A stretch of DNA of 44,813 bases from SVQP01 sp045603085. GTDB taxonomy: Bacteria; Bacillota; Clostridia; Oscillospirales; CAG-272. The notes below the pieces were generated by a model. That model had not been told where the DNA came from. It searched no databases and saw only the letters and a program-made list of their open reading frames with translations. Below are positions 26,254-34,054 of the stretch, in pieces. Within the stretch, counting starts at the first letter, position 1. Each line of letters starts with the position of its first letter. A program made the translations under genes and the position numbers. The DNA is taken from positions 1 through 44,813 of the forward strand of contig JAZULL010000135.1 in assembly GCA_045603085.1 (NCBI GenBank), in the 5' to 3' direction.

Positions 26254-27256
26254 AGCTTGTCCTGATCCTTTCCCGAATGGTCTGAGGGTCCAGTCCCGCA
26301 TTCTTGGCGGCAATGATGATGCGGATATTCTTGACCGCATACTCCTGCGCATAGAAATATGCAGACAGAATGGGCGCACCAAAGGGCGTATACTTGACCG
26401 TGCGCACAAGCTCCATGCGGCAGTCGTCCACCGCTCTCTCGGCAGATGCCAGAGAGCCGTCGCTCTCGCGCAAGGCGATCGCCGGCTTGTCATAGCCACC
26501 GCGGCCAAGGCAGTCGATCACAGCCGATTCACCGCCGTCAAAGGCCGCAAGCAGCGTCTGACGGGTCAGCGTGCCACCCTCGAGCATTGCCTCGTCCAGC
26601 AGCATTTTTCCCTGCTCGCCGCCGCCCATGCGCACAAGGCGCAGGCAGATCATGGCATTGGTCAGGTCGATCTGCATACGGACAAGCCGCACGTGCAGCT
26701 CCTCGCCGCCACGCTTGGCGCAGGCGAGCATGTCCGCAAAGCAGGCCTTATCCAGAATCAGATCGATCGCACGCGGATTGCCGGTCTTCTCATAAGCCTG
26801 CAGTGCTAAGGGCGCGGCCTCGGCCATGGCATGGGGCAAACCCGAAAATTCACCCTTTGCGGGCATTTTCGCTACGTCCTCGGCACTCACGGTGCCCAGA
26901 TCGAACAGCATGCCCTCGGGGCTGAGCTTGCGGATATAGCACTTGATAGCAGCCTTGATATTATTACAGTCATACGGATACCGCAAAAAATCGTACAGCT
27001 CGGGAGCGGGCGCAGCTTCAAGAACGTGATCCAGCGATCTCTTGAGCATACCCAGCAGGGTCGGCTCCGAGAGCACGTGTCCCTGTTCGTCATGCACAAG
27101 CGTCACGCCAAACTCTTCCAGTCTCGCGTAAAGCTCGGCCGTGTCCTTGGCATCCACCAGCTGCTCGATGCGGTCCCTCCCCACGATTCCCGCTTCCAGA
27201 GCGCGGATGCGGGAGGACGCATACATATATGCGGTTTGATTGGGATTCTTCGACAT
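26246..27256 (-). CDS. ntpC: V-type ATPase subunit C (d-type, rotor-to-ring connector)
   Basis: 336 residues. YMYASSRIRALEAGIVGRDRIEQLVDAKD at the N-terminus and internal repeats of the three-fold bundle (FLRYPYDCNNIKAAIKCYI; RMQIDLTNAMICLRLVRMG) identify the family. It sits on top of the membrane c ring and holds the D-F shaft. The start is preceded by AAAGG at 12 bases, a long spacing. It lies 26 bp after ntpE and overlaps ntpG by 8 bp. Confidence 0.93.
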   Translation of the reverse strand: MSKNPNQTAYMYASSRIRALEAGIVGRDRIEQLVDAKDTAELYARLEEFGVTLVHDEQGHVLSEPTLLGMLKRSLDHVLEAAPAPELYDFLRYPYDCNNIKAAIKCYIRKLSPEGMLFDLGTVSAEDVAKMPAKGEFSGLPHAMAEAAPLALQAYEKTGNPRAIDLILDKACFADMLACAKRGGEELHVRLVRMQIDLTNAMICLRLVRMGGGEQGKMLLDEAMLEGGTLTRQTLLAAFDGGESAVIDCLGRGGYDKPAIALRESDGSLASAERAVDDCRMELVRTVKYTPFGAPILSAYFYAQEYAVKNIRIIIAAKNAGLDPQTIRERIRTSYV

Positions 27257-27282
27257 CGGTCAAAACAACCTTTCGTTCTCTT

Positions 27283-27963
27283 TTAGGATTTCTTTTGGTC
27301 CTTATACAGGATCTGCTGCACGCGAGGCTCCAGCGCGGGACGGATGCCCGCTAAGATCATGGAGAACGAGCAGTTGGTCTCGATATCTCCGCAACGCAGT
27401 ACCAGACCGCCGTCAATCTCCACGGGGTCGGGCAGCAGCACCAGCTTTTTTGCCATATCTGCCGGCACCTTACCCGCAGCGGCAGCGTTCTTGATGCCGA
27501 TCATGAGCAGCTCGGCCACGTCGGCGTGGTCGCGTGCATTGAGCATCATTTCATAGCGTGCAGGGGCAACGTCCTCGCCGTACAGACGCATGCTGTCCAG
27601 CTCGGATTCTCTTTGTGCATTCAGCGTCTTGCACAGAAGCGAGAGCACAAGAGCGGCATACTTTTCGCGCTCCATGTCGTAAATCTCCTGCATGGCGCGG
27701 GAGAATACGAACTCGATCATCTCACTCTTTGCGGCAAGATCGATATTTCTTCTGGTCATGGCGGCACTCGACTTGGCTCTGACGATCAGGTTTTCGCCCT
27801 CTTTTTCGGCATCGGCCAGGATGCGGTCGCAAGCCTCCTTGGCCACCTGCTGATTGTGGGCTCTGATTGCCAGACTTTTCTCGGTTGCATCATCCAGAAT
27901 ATTCCGGGCGTCGGCTTTCGCGTCCTCCAGGATACGGGAAGTGATTTTTTCAAGTCCAGTCAT
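27283..27963 (-). CDS. ntpE: V-type ATPase subunit E (peripheral stalk)
   Basis: 226 residues. The N-terminal half is a long charged helix (KITSRILEDAKADARNILDDA... AEKEGENLIVRAKSSAAMTRRN), and the C-terminal half is the globular part contacting the B subunit (EIDGGLVLRCGDIETNCSFSMIL). With NtpF it builds the stator stalk. GAGGAT precedes the start. A 58-bp gap, the largest in the operon, separates it from ntpK and contains a perfect 16-bp palindrome. Confidence 0.92.
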   Translation of the reverse strand: MTGLEKITSRILEDAKADARNILDDATEKSLAIRAHNQQVAKEACDRILADAEKEGENLIVRAKSSAAMTRRNIDLAAKSEMIEFVFSRAMQEIYDMEREKYAALVLSLLCKTLNAQRESELDSMRLYGEDVAPARYEMMLNARDHADVAELLMIGIKNAAAAGKVPADMAKKLVLLPDPVEIDGGLVLRCGDIETNCSFSMILAGIRPALEPRVQQILYKDQKKS

Positions 27964-27992
27964 GATTTATCCTCAATTCTCAATCTGTTTGT

Positions 27993-28008
27993 GTGCTCCG
28001 CGGAGCAC
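27993..28008. repeat. Perfect 16-bp palindrome between ntpK and ntpE
   Basis: GTGCTCCGCGGAGCAC, self-complementary over its full length, in the 58-bp gap after the c-subunit gene. It can fold as a stem in RNA, with no T-run after it. A possible role is protecting or raising ntpK mRNA relative to the downstream genes. Confidence 0.7.
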
Positions 28009-28021
28009 GGAAATTCGGCTA

Positions 28022-28663
28022 TCAGCCCATCAGTACCAGCAGAACCGAGATCAGCAGCGCGAAGATCGCGTAGGTCTCAACCAGAGCGGCAGAGGTTACG
28101 GCCTTCATGACCTGATCGGGGCGCTTAGCCAGCAGATTAATACCCGAAACGGATACTCTCGACTGCTTGATTGCAGAGATCAGACCTACAACGCCGATGG
28201 GCAGTGCGCTCATCAGATAGTATGCACCCTCTTGTACGGTCAGAGACAGAACGTTATCCATACCGCCCGCCTCAAACAGACCTGCCTTCATTACGATCAG
28301 GAATGCGATAACCAGACCGTAGATACCCTGGGTCATGGGAAGTGCCATCAGAACGAATGCCTTACCGAATGCGTTGGGGTTCTCGGTCAGCAGACCGGAG
28401 GTAGCTTCACCAACCATACCAACGCCCTTAGCGGAACCGATACCAGCAAGACCGACTGCAACAGCCGCGCCAATGATTGCCAGCGCGCCGCCGTTGAAGA
28501 TCATGGAGAGCAGCTTGGGCTGATTGTCCTCGGTCTCTGTAGCGCCGATGGTAGTGGTGTCGTCAACGGGAGCGGTGGTTTCTTCAGCGGCAAATACGCC
28601 GATGGACAGAGCAAGTGCAAGAATTGCGGTCATAACGATAGTCAAAAGAATTGTCTTTTTCAT
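28022..28663 (-). CDS. ntpK: V-type ATPase subunit K (c-ring proteolipid) with N-terminal signal-like extension
   Basis: 213 residues. About 57-213 is the usual four-helix proteolipid, two fused hairpins (GSAKGVGMVGEATSGL; LPMTQGIYGLVIAF; SGINLLAKRPDQVMKA; LVETYAIFALLISVLLVL). Aligned by eye to E. hirae NtpK, the five Na+ ligands L61, T64, Q65, Q110 and E139 correspond to L108, T111, Q112, Q167 and E196, all present. The first 57 residues are extra: a signal peptide (MKKTILLTIVMTAILALALSIGVFAA) and a Thr/Glu/Asp linker. AAGGAG precedes the start, so the extension is genuinely translated. The subunit forms the membrane rotor ring. Confidence 0.95.
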   Translation of the reverse strand: MKKTILLTIVMTAILALALSIGVFAAEETTAPVDDTTTIGATETEDNQPKLLSMIFNGGALAIIGAAVAVGLAGIGSAKGVGMVGEATSGLLTENPNAFGKAFVLMALPMTQGIYGLVIAFLIVMKAGLFEAGGMDNVLSLTVQEGAYYLMSALPIGVVGLISAIKQSRVSVSGINLLAKRPDQVMKAVTSAALVETYAIFALLISVLLVLMG

Positions 28664-28702
28664 GATTTTATTTCTCCTTAATATTTTTCAAATGAAAAGG
28701 GT

Positions 28703-30685
28703 TTACTGATCGGTATATCGATCGGAGGGGGCAACCGGCTTGAATTCCTCGCCGCCGTCCTCGAAAAACTTACCAAAGAATTCCAGATACTGCAATCGGC
28801 TGGTGTGCACGAAAGAGCCCAGAATATTGAGCGCCATGTTGACCGCGTGGCCAACAATCGCAACGACCAGCAAAACCAAGAAGCCCGGAACGCCGGATAT
28901 AAACATTGTACCGACCATGTTGATTACCTGTGCGATGACCGCCGAGGCAAGTCCCAGCGCCAGAATTCTGGAGTAGGACAGCAGGTCCGCGGCATAGTTG
29001 ATGGCGTCGTACAGGCCAAGCAGTCCCTTGAAGAACTTCATAATGGGATTTTTGGCACTTCTGCCCGCCGTGCAGATAATGGTCAGCACGCCAAGGATAA
29101 TCATACCAAGGCCGACCGGCTTGTACAAAAACAGTACGCCAAGTCCTGCGAAGATGACCAGCCAGGAGCCTACGTCAAAGATTGCCGCAAACACCTGCTT
29201 GTCCTTACAAAGCAGCACGAACTTGACAATCATGCCCGCAATCAGATGTGCCGCACCGATGCCCAGCGAAACTATCAGGAAGGCCAGCGGGTTGGACAGC
29301 GGGTTGAGCGATATGGGCTCGCCGCCAAGCGAGAGCTGCAGACCGTTGAAGAACGGCACAGCCGCCGCAGCTGCGTCGGTGGATTCGTAAAGACCGAGCA
29401 GATTGACCATGATGGCGTAAGGCATATCGCCGAACCAGCCGCCGAAGATCACACCGCAAACAGCACAGGCAATACCGCAGTAGCCAAACATATTCAGCGT
29501 GCGGCGCAGGCCGTCACGCGGCTTGATGATCAGCGGGATCAAAAATCCGCCCAACGCCAACAGCAGGCCATAGCCTACGTCGGCAAACATCAATCCGAAG
29601 ATGATGAGGTAAAAAATACTCATGATCAGGGTGGGATCGTACGTGCCGTACTTGGGATACGAATACATGCCGACCACCCACTCGAAATTGGCTGCGAATT
29701 TATTGTTGCGAAGCAGAATAGGCGGCTCCTCACCGGGCGCGGGCTGCTCAAACCCGAATGCACATTCGGTATTTGTCAGCGCCTCGGTAATCCTTTGCAC
29801 CGAATGATCGGGTGCCCAGCCCTCCAGCACCACGCAGGTGCCGGTTTCGGCCAGCTTCTGCTTGGTCTGTGCGGCGATCAGCGCGGAATTTTCCACGTCC
29901 CACAGCCGCTCGAGATCGTCCAGATTGGTAGCAAGCTCCACCATCCGAATTCTGATCTGCTCCAGCTCCTGCTGCAGCTGCAAGCAGTGCACCTTGAGAT
30001 TCTCATAAGCCGTACGCGGCAGGTCGCCGTATTCCTTGAGCGAAGCCTTGATAAAGCCAAGCTCAGAGAGCACGCGGGCAACGCCCGCACCATCCTGCTT
30101 GTGGCAGATGATCTCCACGTACTCGCCGTCATCATCCGAAAAAACGGTCTCCACCGTCGCCGAGTAAGGCGCAAGCACATCCATGACCTTGCTGATCTGC
30201 GTCTTGGCGGGCAACGCGCCCAGCATGATCTCGGAGTACTGTGTTTCGACAGTCTCCAGCGGCACGTTGTAGGTCAGCCAAGGAGCCAACGCGTGCATTT
30301 TCGCCTGCTCTGCAACAAGCAAAGCGTGACACTCGGCCTCCCTTTGCTTTGCGGCGTGCGCCTGCTCGACCACAGCCGTGACCTCGGCATACCGCTCCTC
30401 TATAAATTTTTGTTCATCCAGCTGTTTCCTTGTTTGTATAAGGCTGCTGAGCAGTCCCTTGCGCGTGGAATACTTTGCAAGGATCTCCAGCGCCTCGCCC
30501 GTGGCGTTGACGCGCCGCTCAGCATCCGCCCTTTGCGCATCACAGTTGACGCGCGAGAGCGCCAAGCCCGCATCATCCACCTGACGCACCTGCACACAGC
30601 GCAGTCGCATCAGCTTCCGGATCAGCGCATCGGCCTGCTCACGGGGTGCAAACACGGTCAGCTTATGCATCGTGCTTACTGACAT
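28703..30685 (-). CDS. ntpI: V-type ATPase subunit I (membrane stator, a-type)
   Basis: 660 residues from the ATG at 30685 (GGGGGA about 11 bases upstream). A TTG-started frame 18 bases longer would include the Shine-Dalgarno itself. The N-terminal half is soluble with coiled-coil hairpins (about 40-330). The C-terminal half has about eight membrane helices (from about 355), including the MSIFYLIIFGLMFADVGYGLLLALGG region, the family hallmark, and YSRILALGLASAVIAQVIN with the essential Arg in helix 7. It forms the half channels beside the c ring. The start overlaps the ntpF stop region by 10 bp. Confidence 0.96.
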   Translation of the reverse strand: MSVSTMHKLTVFAPREQADALIRKLMRLRCVQVRQVDDAGLALSRVNCDAQRADAERRVNATGEALEILAKYSTRKGLLSSLIQTRKQLDEQKFIEERYAEVTAVVEQAHAAKQREAECHALLVAEQAKMHALAPWLTYNVPLETVETQYSEIMLGALPAKTQISKVMDVLAPYSATVETVFSDDDGEYVEIICHKQDGAGVARVLSELGFIKASLKEYGDLPRTAYENLKVHCLQLQQELEQIRIRMVELATNLDDLERLWDVENSALIAAQTKQKLAETGTCVVLEGWAPDHSVQRITEALTNTECAFGFEQPAPGEEPPILLRNNKFAANFEWVVGMYSYPKYGTYDPTLIMSIFYLIIFGLMFADVGYGLLLALGGFLIPLIIKPRDGLRRTLNMFGYCGIACAVCGVIFGGWFGDMPYAIMVNLLGLYESTDAAAAAVPFFNGLQLSLGGEPISLNPLSNPLAFLIVSLGIGAAHLIAGMIVKFVLLCKDKQVFAAIFDVGSWLVIFAGLGVLFLYKPVGLGMIILGVLTIICTAGRSAKNPIMKFFKGLLGLYDAINYAADLLSYSRILALGLASAVIAQVINMVGTMFISGVPGFLVLLVVAIVGHAVNMALNILGSFVHTSRLQYLEFFGKFFEDGGEEFKPVAPSDRYTDQ

Positions 30686-31005
30686 TGTTCTCTGATCCCC
30701 CAAACAACAGCCTTAACGGCCTCCTCCAGATGGGTCTTGGCCAATATATTCATTTGCTCCGCCTCTGCTTTGGCGACCTCCAGGCTTCTCTGTACGATCT
30801 CCTCACTGCGCGTGCGCATATCATCCAGCTTTTCGCGCAGCTCACGCTCGGTCGCCTGCTCAAGTGCAATGCGATCCGCCTCGCTCTTTTTCTGGGTTTC
30901 CGCATACAGCTCGCGTGCTCTTGCATGCGCCGCCTCGCGGATCTCCTTGGCCTGAGCCTCCGCTTCCCGGATCTTTTGAATCGTCTCTTTCGACAAAGGT
31001 TTCAC
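30676..31005 (-). CDS. ntpF: V-type ATPase subunit G/H-like peripheral stalk subunit
   Basis: 109 residues if started at the GTG at 31005 (AAAGGA close upstream). An in-frame TTG at 31041 would give 121, but that lies only about 12 bases after the predicted transcription start, so the GTG is preferred with reserve. The protein is one long Lys/Glu/Ala helix (IQKIREAEAQAKEIREAAH ... AKAEAEQMNILAKTHLEEAVK), as expected of the small partner of subunit E in the stator stalk. It is the first gene of the operon, matching the ntpF position in E. hirae. Confidence 0.85.
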   Translation of the reverse strand: MKPLSKETIQKIREAEAQAKEIREAAHARARELYAETQKKSEADRIALEQATERELREKLDDMRTRSEEIVQRSLEVAKAEAEQMNILAKTHLEEAVKAVVWGIREQCQ

Positions 31006-31059
31006 CGTCCTTTTTTTGACATTGCCGATGGTAAACAACAATTTACCACATTAACTTTT

Positions 31060-31088
31060 ATTATACCATAGATCATACATAATTGCAA
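31060..31088 (-). promoter_or_regulatory. Sigma-A type promoter of the V-ATPase operon
   Basis: Minus strand TTGCAA (31088-31083), 17-bp spacer, TATAAT (31065-31060), extended with TG-like sequence. It lies just upstream of ntpF. Confidence 0.8.
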
Positions 31089-31109
31089 GCCGTTTTGATC
31101 ATTTTTCCG

Positions 31110-31721
31110 TTATTTTTCTGCCGGTCGCACCTCTACGGGCACCACGTCCTGCAGCGTGCTCCCCCGTCGCGGCACAAAGTCCACTACAAGCCCCGTGCGC
31201 GCCTCGGTATAGCCGTTTTGTCCCGCATTGACGTACAGCACCACGCCATCCTCATCCAACCACAGTCCCTCAGGCTTCTTGCCGCCCACGCGCAACGAGC
31301 GCAGAGTCGGCAGGTGGGTCAGGAAATATTTTGCGGGTATGATCACACCCCGCCCCATATCCCAGACGTCTGCCCCGCGGTGACAGATCGGGCATTCACC
31401 GTGCACACCGCTGTCTCGCACGCTGTCGGTCACCACCGACAAAAAGCGCCCCTTTTGCCACACCACGCGCGAGGTCATTTGGCAGACCGTAGGTCGGAAT
31501 CCGAACATCCGCCCGCAAGAGCTTTGCATATATTCGCGCCGCAAGAGCTCCCCATGCTTGTGCTCTGCCCAATGCAAATACGCCCGGGCGGCATCGGTAT
31601 AACACCGATTGAAGCTCTCGTACCCATCGCCATCCACCGTGACCCACTCAGCTCTCGCCCGCAGGATCACAGCACCGCTTTGCACCACGCGGATCTGTCC
31701 CTGATTCTGTATCAATTGCAT
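31110..31721 (-). CDS. Hypothetical protein, possible DUF3298/RsiV-like fold
   Basis: 203 residues from the second of two ATGs; GGGGGG abuts the first ATG (31727) and is 6 bases from the second (31721). There is no signal peptide or membrane helix. The order of segments, FNRCYTDAARAYLHWAE, then CQMTSRVVWQKGRFLSVVTDSVRDSG, then GADVWDMGRGVIIPAKYFL, resembles the C-terminal DUF3298 region of RsiV-like proteins (there: YxFYTGGAHG followed by TWDLxTGxxLxLxDLF). The glycine-rich turn is replaced by a CPIC motif. This is similarity by eye only. It sits between the V-ATPase promoter and the terminator of the CvpA-like gene, with no obvious promoter of its own. Confidence 0.55.
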   Translation of the reverse strand: MQLIQNQGQIRVVQSGAVILRARAEWVTVDGDGYESFNRCYTDAARAYLHWAEHKHGELLRREYMQSSCGRMFGFRPTVCQMTSRVVWQKGRFLSVVTDSVRDSGVHGECPICHRGADVWDMGRGVIIPAKYFLTHLPTLRSLRVGGKKPEGLWLDEDGVVLYVNAGQNGYTEARTGLVVDFVPRRGSTLQDVVPVEVRPAEK

Positions 31722-31769
31722 TTGCATCCCCCCTTATTACCATGTATTCAAGGGGAATCGCTTTTATGA

Positions 31770-31812
31770 AAACAAAAACATCCCAATCTCCGATGCGGAG
31801 ATTGGGATGTTC
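31770..31812 (-). terminator. Intrinsic terminator after the CvpA-like gene
   Basis: CATCCCAATCTCCG and CGGAGATTGGGATG make a perfect 14-bp stem. On the minus strand it is followed by TTTTTGTTTTC. It lies 8 bp after the stop at 31820. Confidence 0.92.
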
Positions 31813-31819
31813 ATTATGT

Positions 31820-33427
31820 TTACATATCGGGAAGGTCCACGTCACCGGGAATATCGTCAATGTCACCGTCCGGAATACCGTCACCGTCCAGATCGATATT
31901 GCCGTTCTCGTCAACCATAGACTCGGATGCATAATTGAGCACGAAGTCAATGACCTCCTCCTCGGAAACCTCGTCACGGTCTGCAAATTCCTTGTTGATC
32001 GCACTCGCCACCTCGTCGGTGATTTCCTTGCTGACCTCGGCCTGAATGTTCTGTTCTGCCATATAGTCGCTGACGATGTTGCCAAGCTCCTGGCTGAGCT
32101 GCTCGGGATCATCCTTGAAGGCGTTGATGGATTCGGTCAGCTTGCCGGTCAGCTCTGCGTCAGCCATATCCAGCGACTGCGTTACGGCGCGCACGCAAAG
32201 CGCCTTGATCTCCTTGCCCATGGGCGCCAAATGGGGATTTGCCTCAAAGAGCGCCATCAGGTCGGTGATCAGATCGGGATTCTGGCTCAGCGTGTCCATG
32301 ATCCTGGCCGAATCCCCCATATTGGCCAGAATCTGATTTTTAACAAGAATATCCAAAAAGTCGATCAGGGTGTTGAGGTCTGCGATCAGCAGCTCTCTGT
32401 CGGTGGTAGCGAGAATACTGAGCAGGGTGTCAAAGGTGGGATCAAGCAGCTCGCCCAGCACGGGTCTTTCCATGCCGAATACTGTGTCGCCGCGCGACCA
32501 TGCACTGCCCATTTCCGAAAGCAGCGATGCCGCAAACTCGGGCATCAGCACCGATTCCTCGATTGTATCCACAATATCGTGCAGATTCTGCACAGCTCCG
32601 TCATCCATCTGCGCAAAGTCCGAGCCTGCCAAACCGATTCCCTTCTGGACCAGCTTGACAGCCGCAACCAGCTCGGTCTCAAGGAAAACCTCGGTATCGT
32701 CATACACCGTGGTGATCATGTAATTGAACATGGGCTTACCAATGGTATCGTAGGTCGTGCCAAACAGCCAGTTTTGTGTGGCGGGCTTGACGTAATCCTC
32801 AAGTGCATAGTAAGCGATTGCCTTGACCGAGCCGTCCTCTCTGGAAATCGCAGAGGTGTCCGTGCCGCTGAAAAATTCGTCGCCCACGGTAATGCCGAGA
32901 TTGGCAAAGCCAACGACGGGCACCAGTACAACGGCCAGCAGAAGCATGCCGTTGACTACACCGATCAGCGCACCCAGCACGCGGGACCATACGGGAACGT
33001 GTCTTTTAACCTTGACCCTCTTGCCCTCTTCATTGATCACGCGACGCTTGGGGCGGTGGATAAAGGACAGGATAAAGCCGATTACGGTACGGAAAATGAA
33101 GAAGAAGGACAAAAACAGCACGGGAGTCATCAGCACACCGATAAACAGCGGCAGAAGTGCGACGACCTCGTCATATCCCTGCAGCATGCTCTCCAGCGAA
33201 ATTCCGAAATATTCCAGCACCTTGGAAACCAGCGGATAGATGTAATCGCGCAGCACGGTGGTAAAGTCGCGCGAGAGGAAACAAGCCAGCGCCGCGCTGA
33301 GTGCAATATTCGCCGTGGTGAAGATGGCCTTGAGCCAACCTCTGAGCAGACCGCGCAATGCAAACCAAAGCGCAAATACCGCTGCCAGAGCGACAGATAC
33401 GATCATAATAATGGTATCGACAGTCAT
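31820..33427 (-). CDS. CvpA-like membrane protein with long C-terminal extension
   Basis: 535 residues. Four hydrophobic segments (about 4-25, 31-52, 87-118 and 147-172) with GALIGVVNGMLLLAVVLVPV match the CvpA family of about 160-220 residues. Residues 175-505 are a helical, acidic region with no known domain. The last 30 residues are a calcium-loop-like tail (DLDGDGIPDGDIDD). AAAGGAGA precedes the start. It has its own promoter and terminator. CvpA proteins are linked to colicin V export and envelope homeostasis, but the role of this long version is unknown. The size of the tail suggests a large extracytoplasmic or cytoplasmic module rather than a simple CvpA. Confidence 0.72.
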   Translation of the reverse strand: MTVDTIIMIVSVALAAVFALWFALRGLLRGWLKAIFTTANIALSAALACFLSRDFTTVLRDYIYPLVSKVLEYFGISLESMLQGYDEVVALLPLFIGVLMTPVLFLSFFFIFRTVIGFILSFIHRPKRRVINEEGKRVKVKRHVPVWSRVLGALIGVVNGMLLLAVVLVPVVGFANLGITVGDEFFSGTDTSAISREDGSVKAIAYYALEDYVKPATQNWLFGTTYDTIGKPMFNYMITTVYDDTEVFLETELVAAVKLVQKGIGLAGSDFAQMDDGAVQNLHDIVDTIEESVLMPEFAASLLSEMGSAWSRGDTVFGMERPVLGELLDPTFDTLLSILATTDRELLIADLNTLIDFLDILVKNQILANMGDSARIMDTLSQNPDLITDLMALFEANPHLAPMGKEIKALCVRAVTQSLDMADAELTGKLTESINAFKDDPEQLSQELGNIVSDYMAEQNIQAEVSKEITDEVASAINKEFADRDEVSEEEVIDFVLNYASESMVDENGNIDLDGDGIPDGDIDDIPGDVDLPDM

Positions 33428-33494
33428 GATACAAATCTCCTTTCGAACCCTTATATACTAAAAATAACCATATAGTAAGTAATGCTATCAATAC

Positions 33495-33523
33495 TATCAT
33501 ACACCAACCGCCACGGTTTGTCA
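33495..33523 (-). promoter_or_regulatory. Sigma-A type promoter of the CvpA-like gene
   Basis: Minus strand TTGACA (33523-33518), 17-bp spacer, TATGAT (33500-33495). It lies between the preceding terminator and the start codon. Confidence 0.8.
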
Positions 33524-33537
33524 ATACAAATTTTGCC

Positions 33538-33577
33538 AAGCAAAAAGCGGAGAAGAAAACTTCTCCGCTTTTTGCTT
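33538..33577 (-). terminator. Intrinsic terminator after the lipoprotein pair
   Basis: An 18-bp perfect stem, AAGCAAAAAGCGGAGAAG with its complement, around a 4-base loop, 2 bp after the stop codon of the downstream lipoprotein. The A- and T-runs lie within the stem, so it could work in both directions. Confidence 0.85.
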
Positions 33578-33578
33578 G

Positions 33579-34013
33579 TTACCCTAAAACAAACGAAGCG
33601 CAGGTCACGGTCAGCACGTAGCCGTTCCGCGTCACCCTTGCTCTTCCCTCTGCGATCTCGGTGGCGTATTTCTTTTCGTAATAACATGCCACCGTTTCGG
33701 TATCCTCTGTATCCTCAAAGCCCAGCATCTCGGTCAGCAGGCTGCTGTTGTCACGGTCATACGTCACGCGAAGCACACCGGTCACGTCCGCTACCAGTAC
33801 CACGCCATCCGCTGTCAAAGCAGCCTTGTACGCGTCAATTGCCTCGTCGTCCAGACGCGTCACGTCGCCGGTGCCGTTCTTTTCCAGCTCGGTCTGTGCG
33901 GCATCCAGCAAAGGAACCGACGTTGCCCTTCCAACGCCGTTGGAAAGGACGGAGCAGGAGGTCAGCATCAGGATAGAAAGCGTCAGCAAAGCCGGCGCAA
34001 TCAGTCTTTTCAT
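33579..34013 (-). CDS. Small lipoprotein, paralogue of its upstream neighbour
   Basis: 144 residues. The signal peptide ends at LTSC, with Cys20 lipidated. The mature domain shares a pattern with the next gene: SVxxLDAxQxELE, VTGVLxxxY, then YYxxxYxTExxEGRAxxTxxGxxxxxTV. It therefore appears to be a diverged tandem duplicate. RBS AAAGGAGG. It is the second gene of a two-gene unit, 41 bp after its partner, followed by a strong terminator. Anchored on the outer face of the membrane; function unknown. Confidence 0.72.
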   Translation of the reverse strand: MKRLIAPALLTLSILMLTSCSVLSNGVGRATSVPLLDAAQTELEKNGTGDVTRLDDEAIDAYKAALTADGVVLVADVTGVLRVTYDRDNSSLLTEMLGFEDTEDTETVACYYEKKYATEIAEGRARVTRNGYVLTVTCASFVLG

Positions 34014-34054
34014 ACAGATTCCTCCTTTCTTATGTAAAATGGCAGCCTGATGTA

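Noticed and set aside
31728..31770. Sporulation-type (sigma-G-like) -10 CATGGTA before the gene at 31721
   Set aside because: The spacing to any plausible -35 is too long, and the start of transcription would fall on the ribosome binding site.
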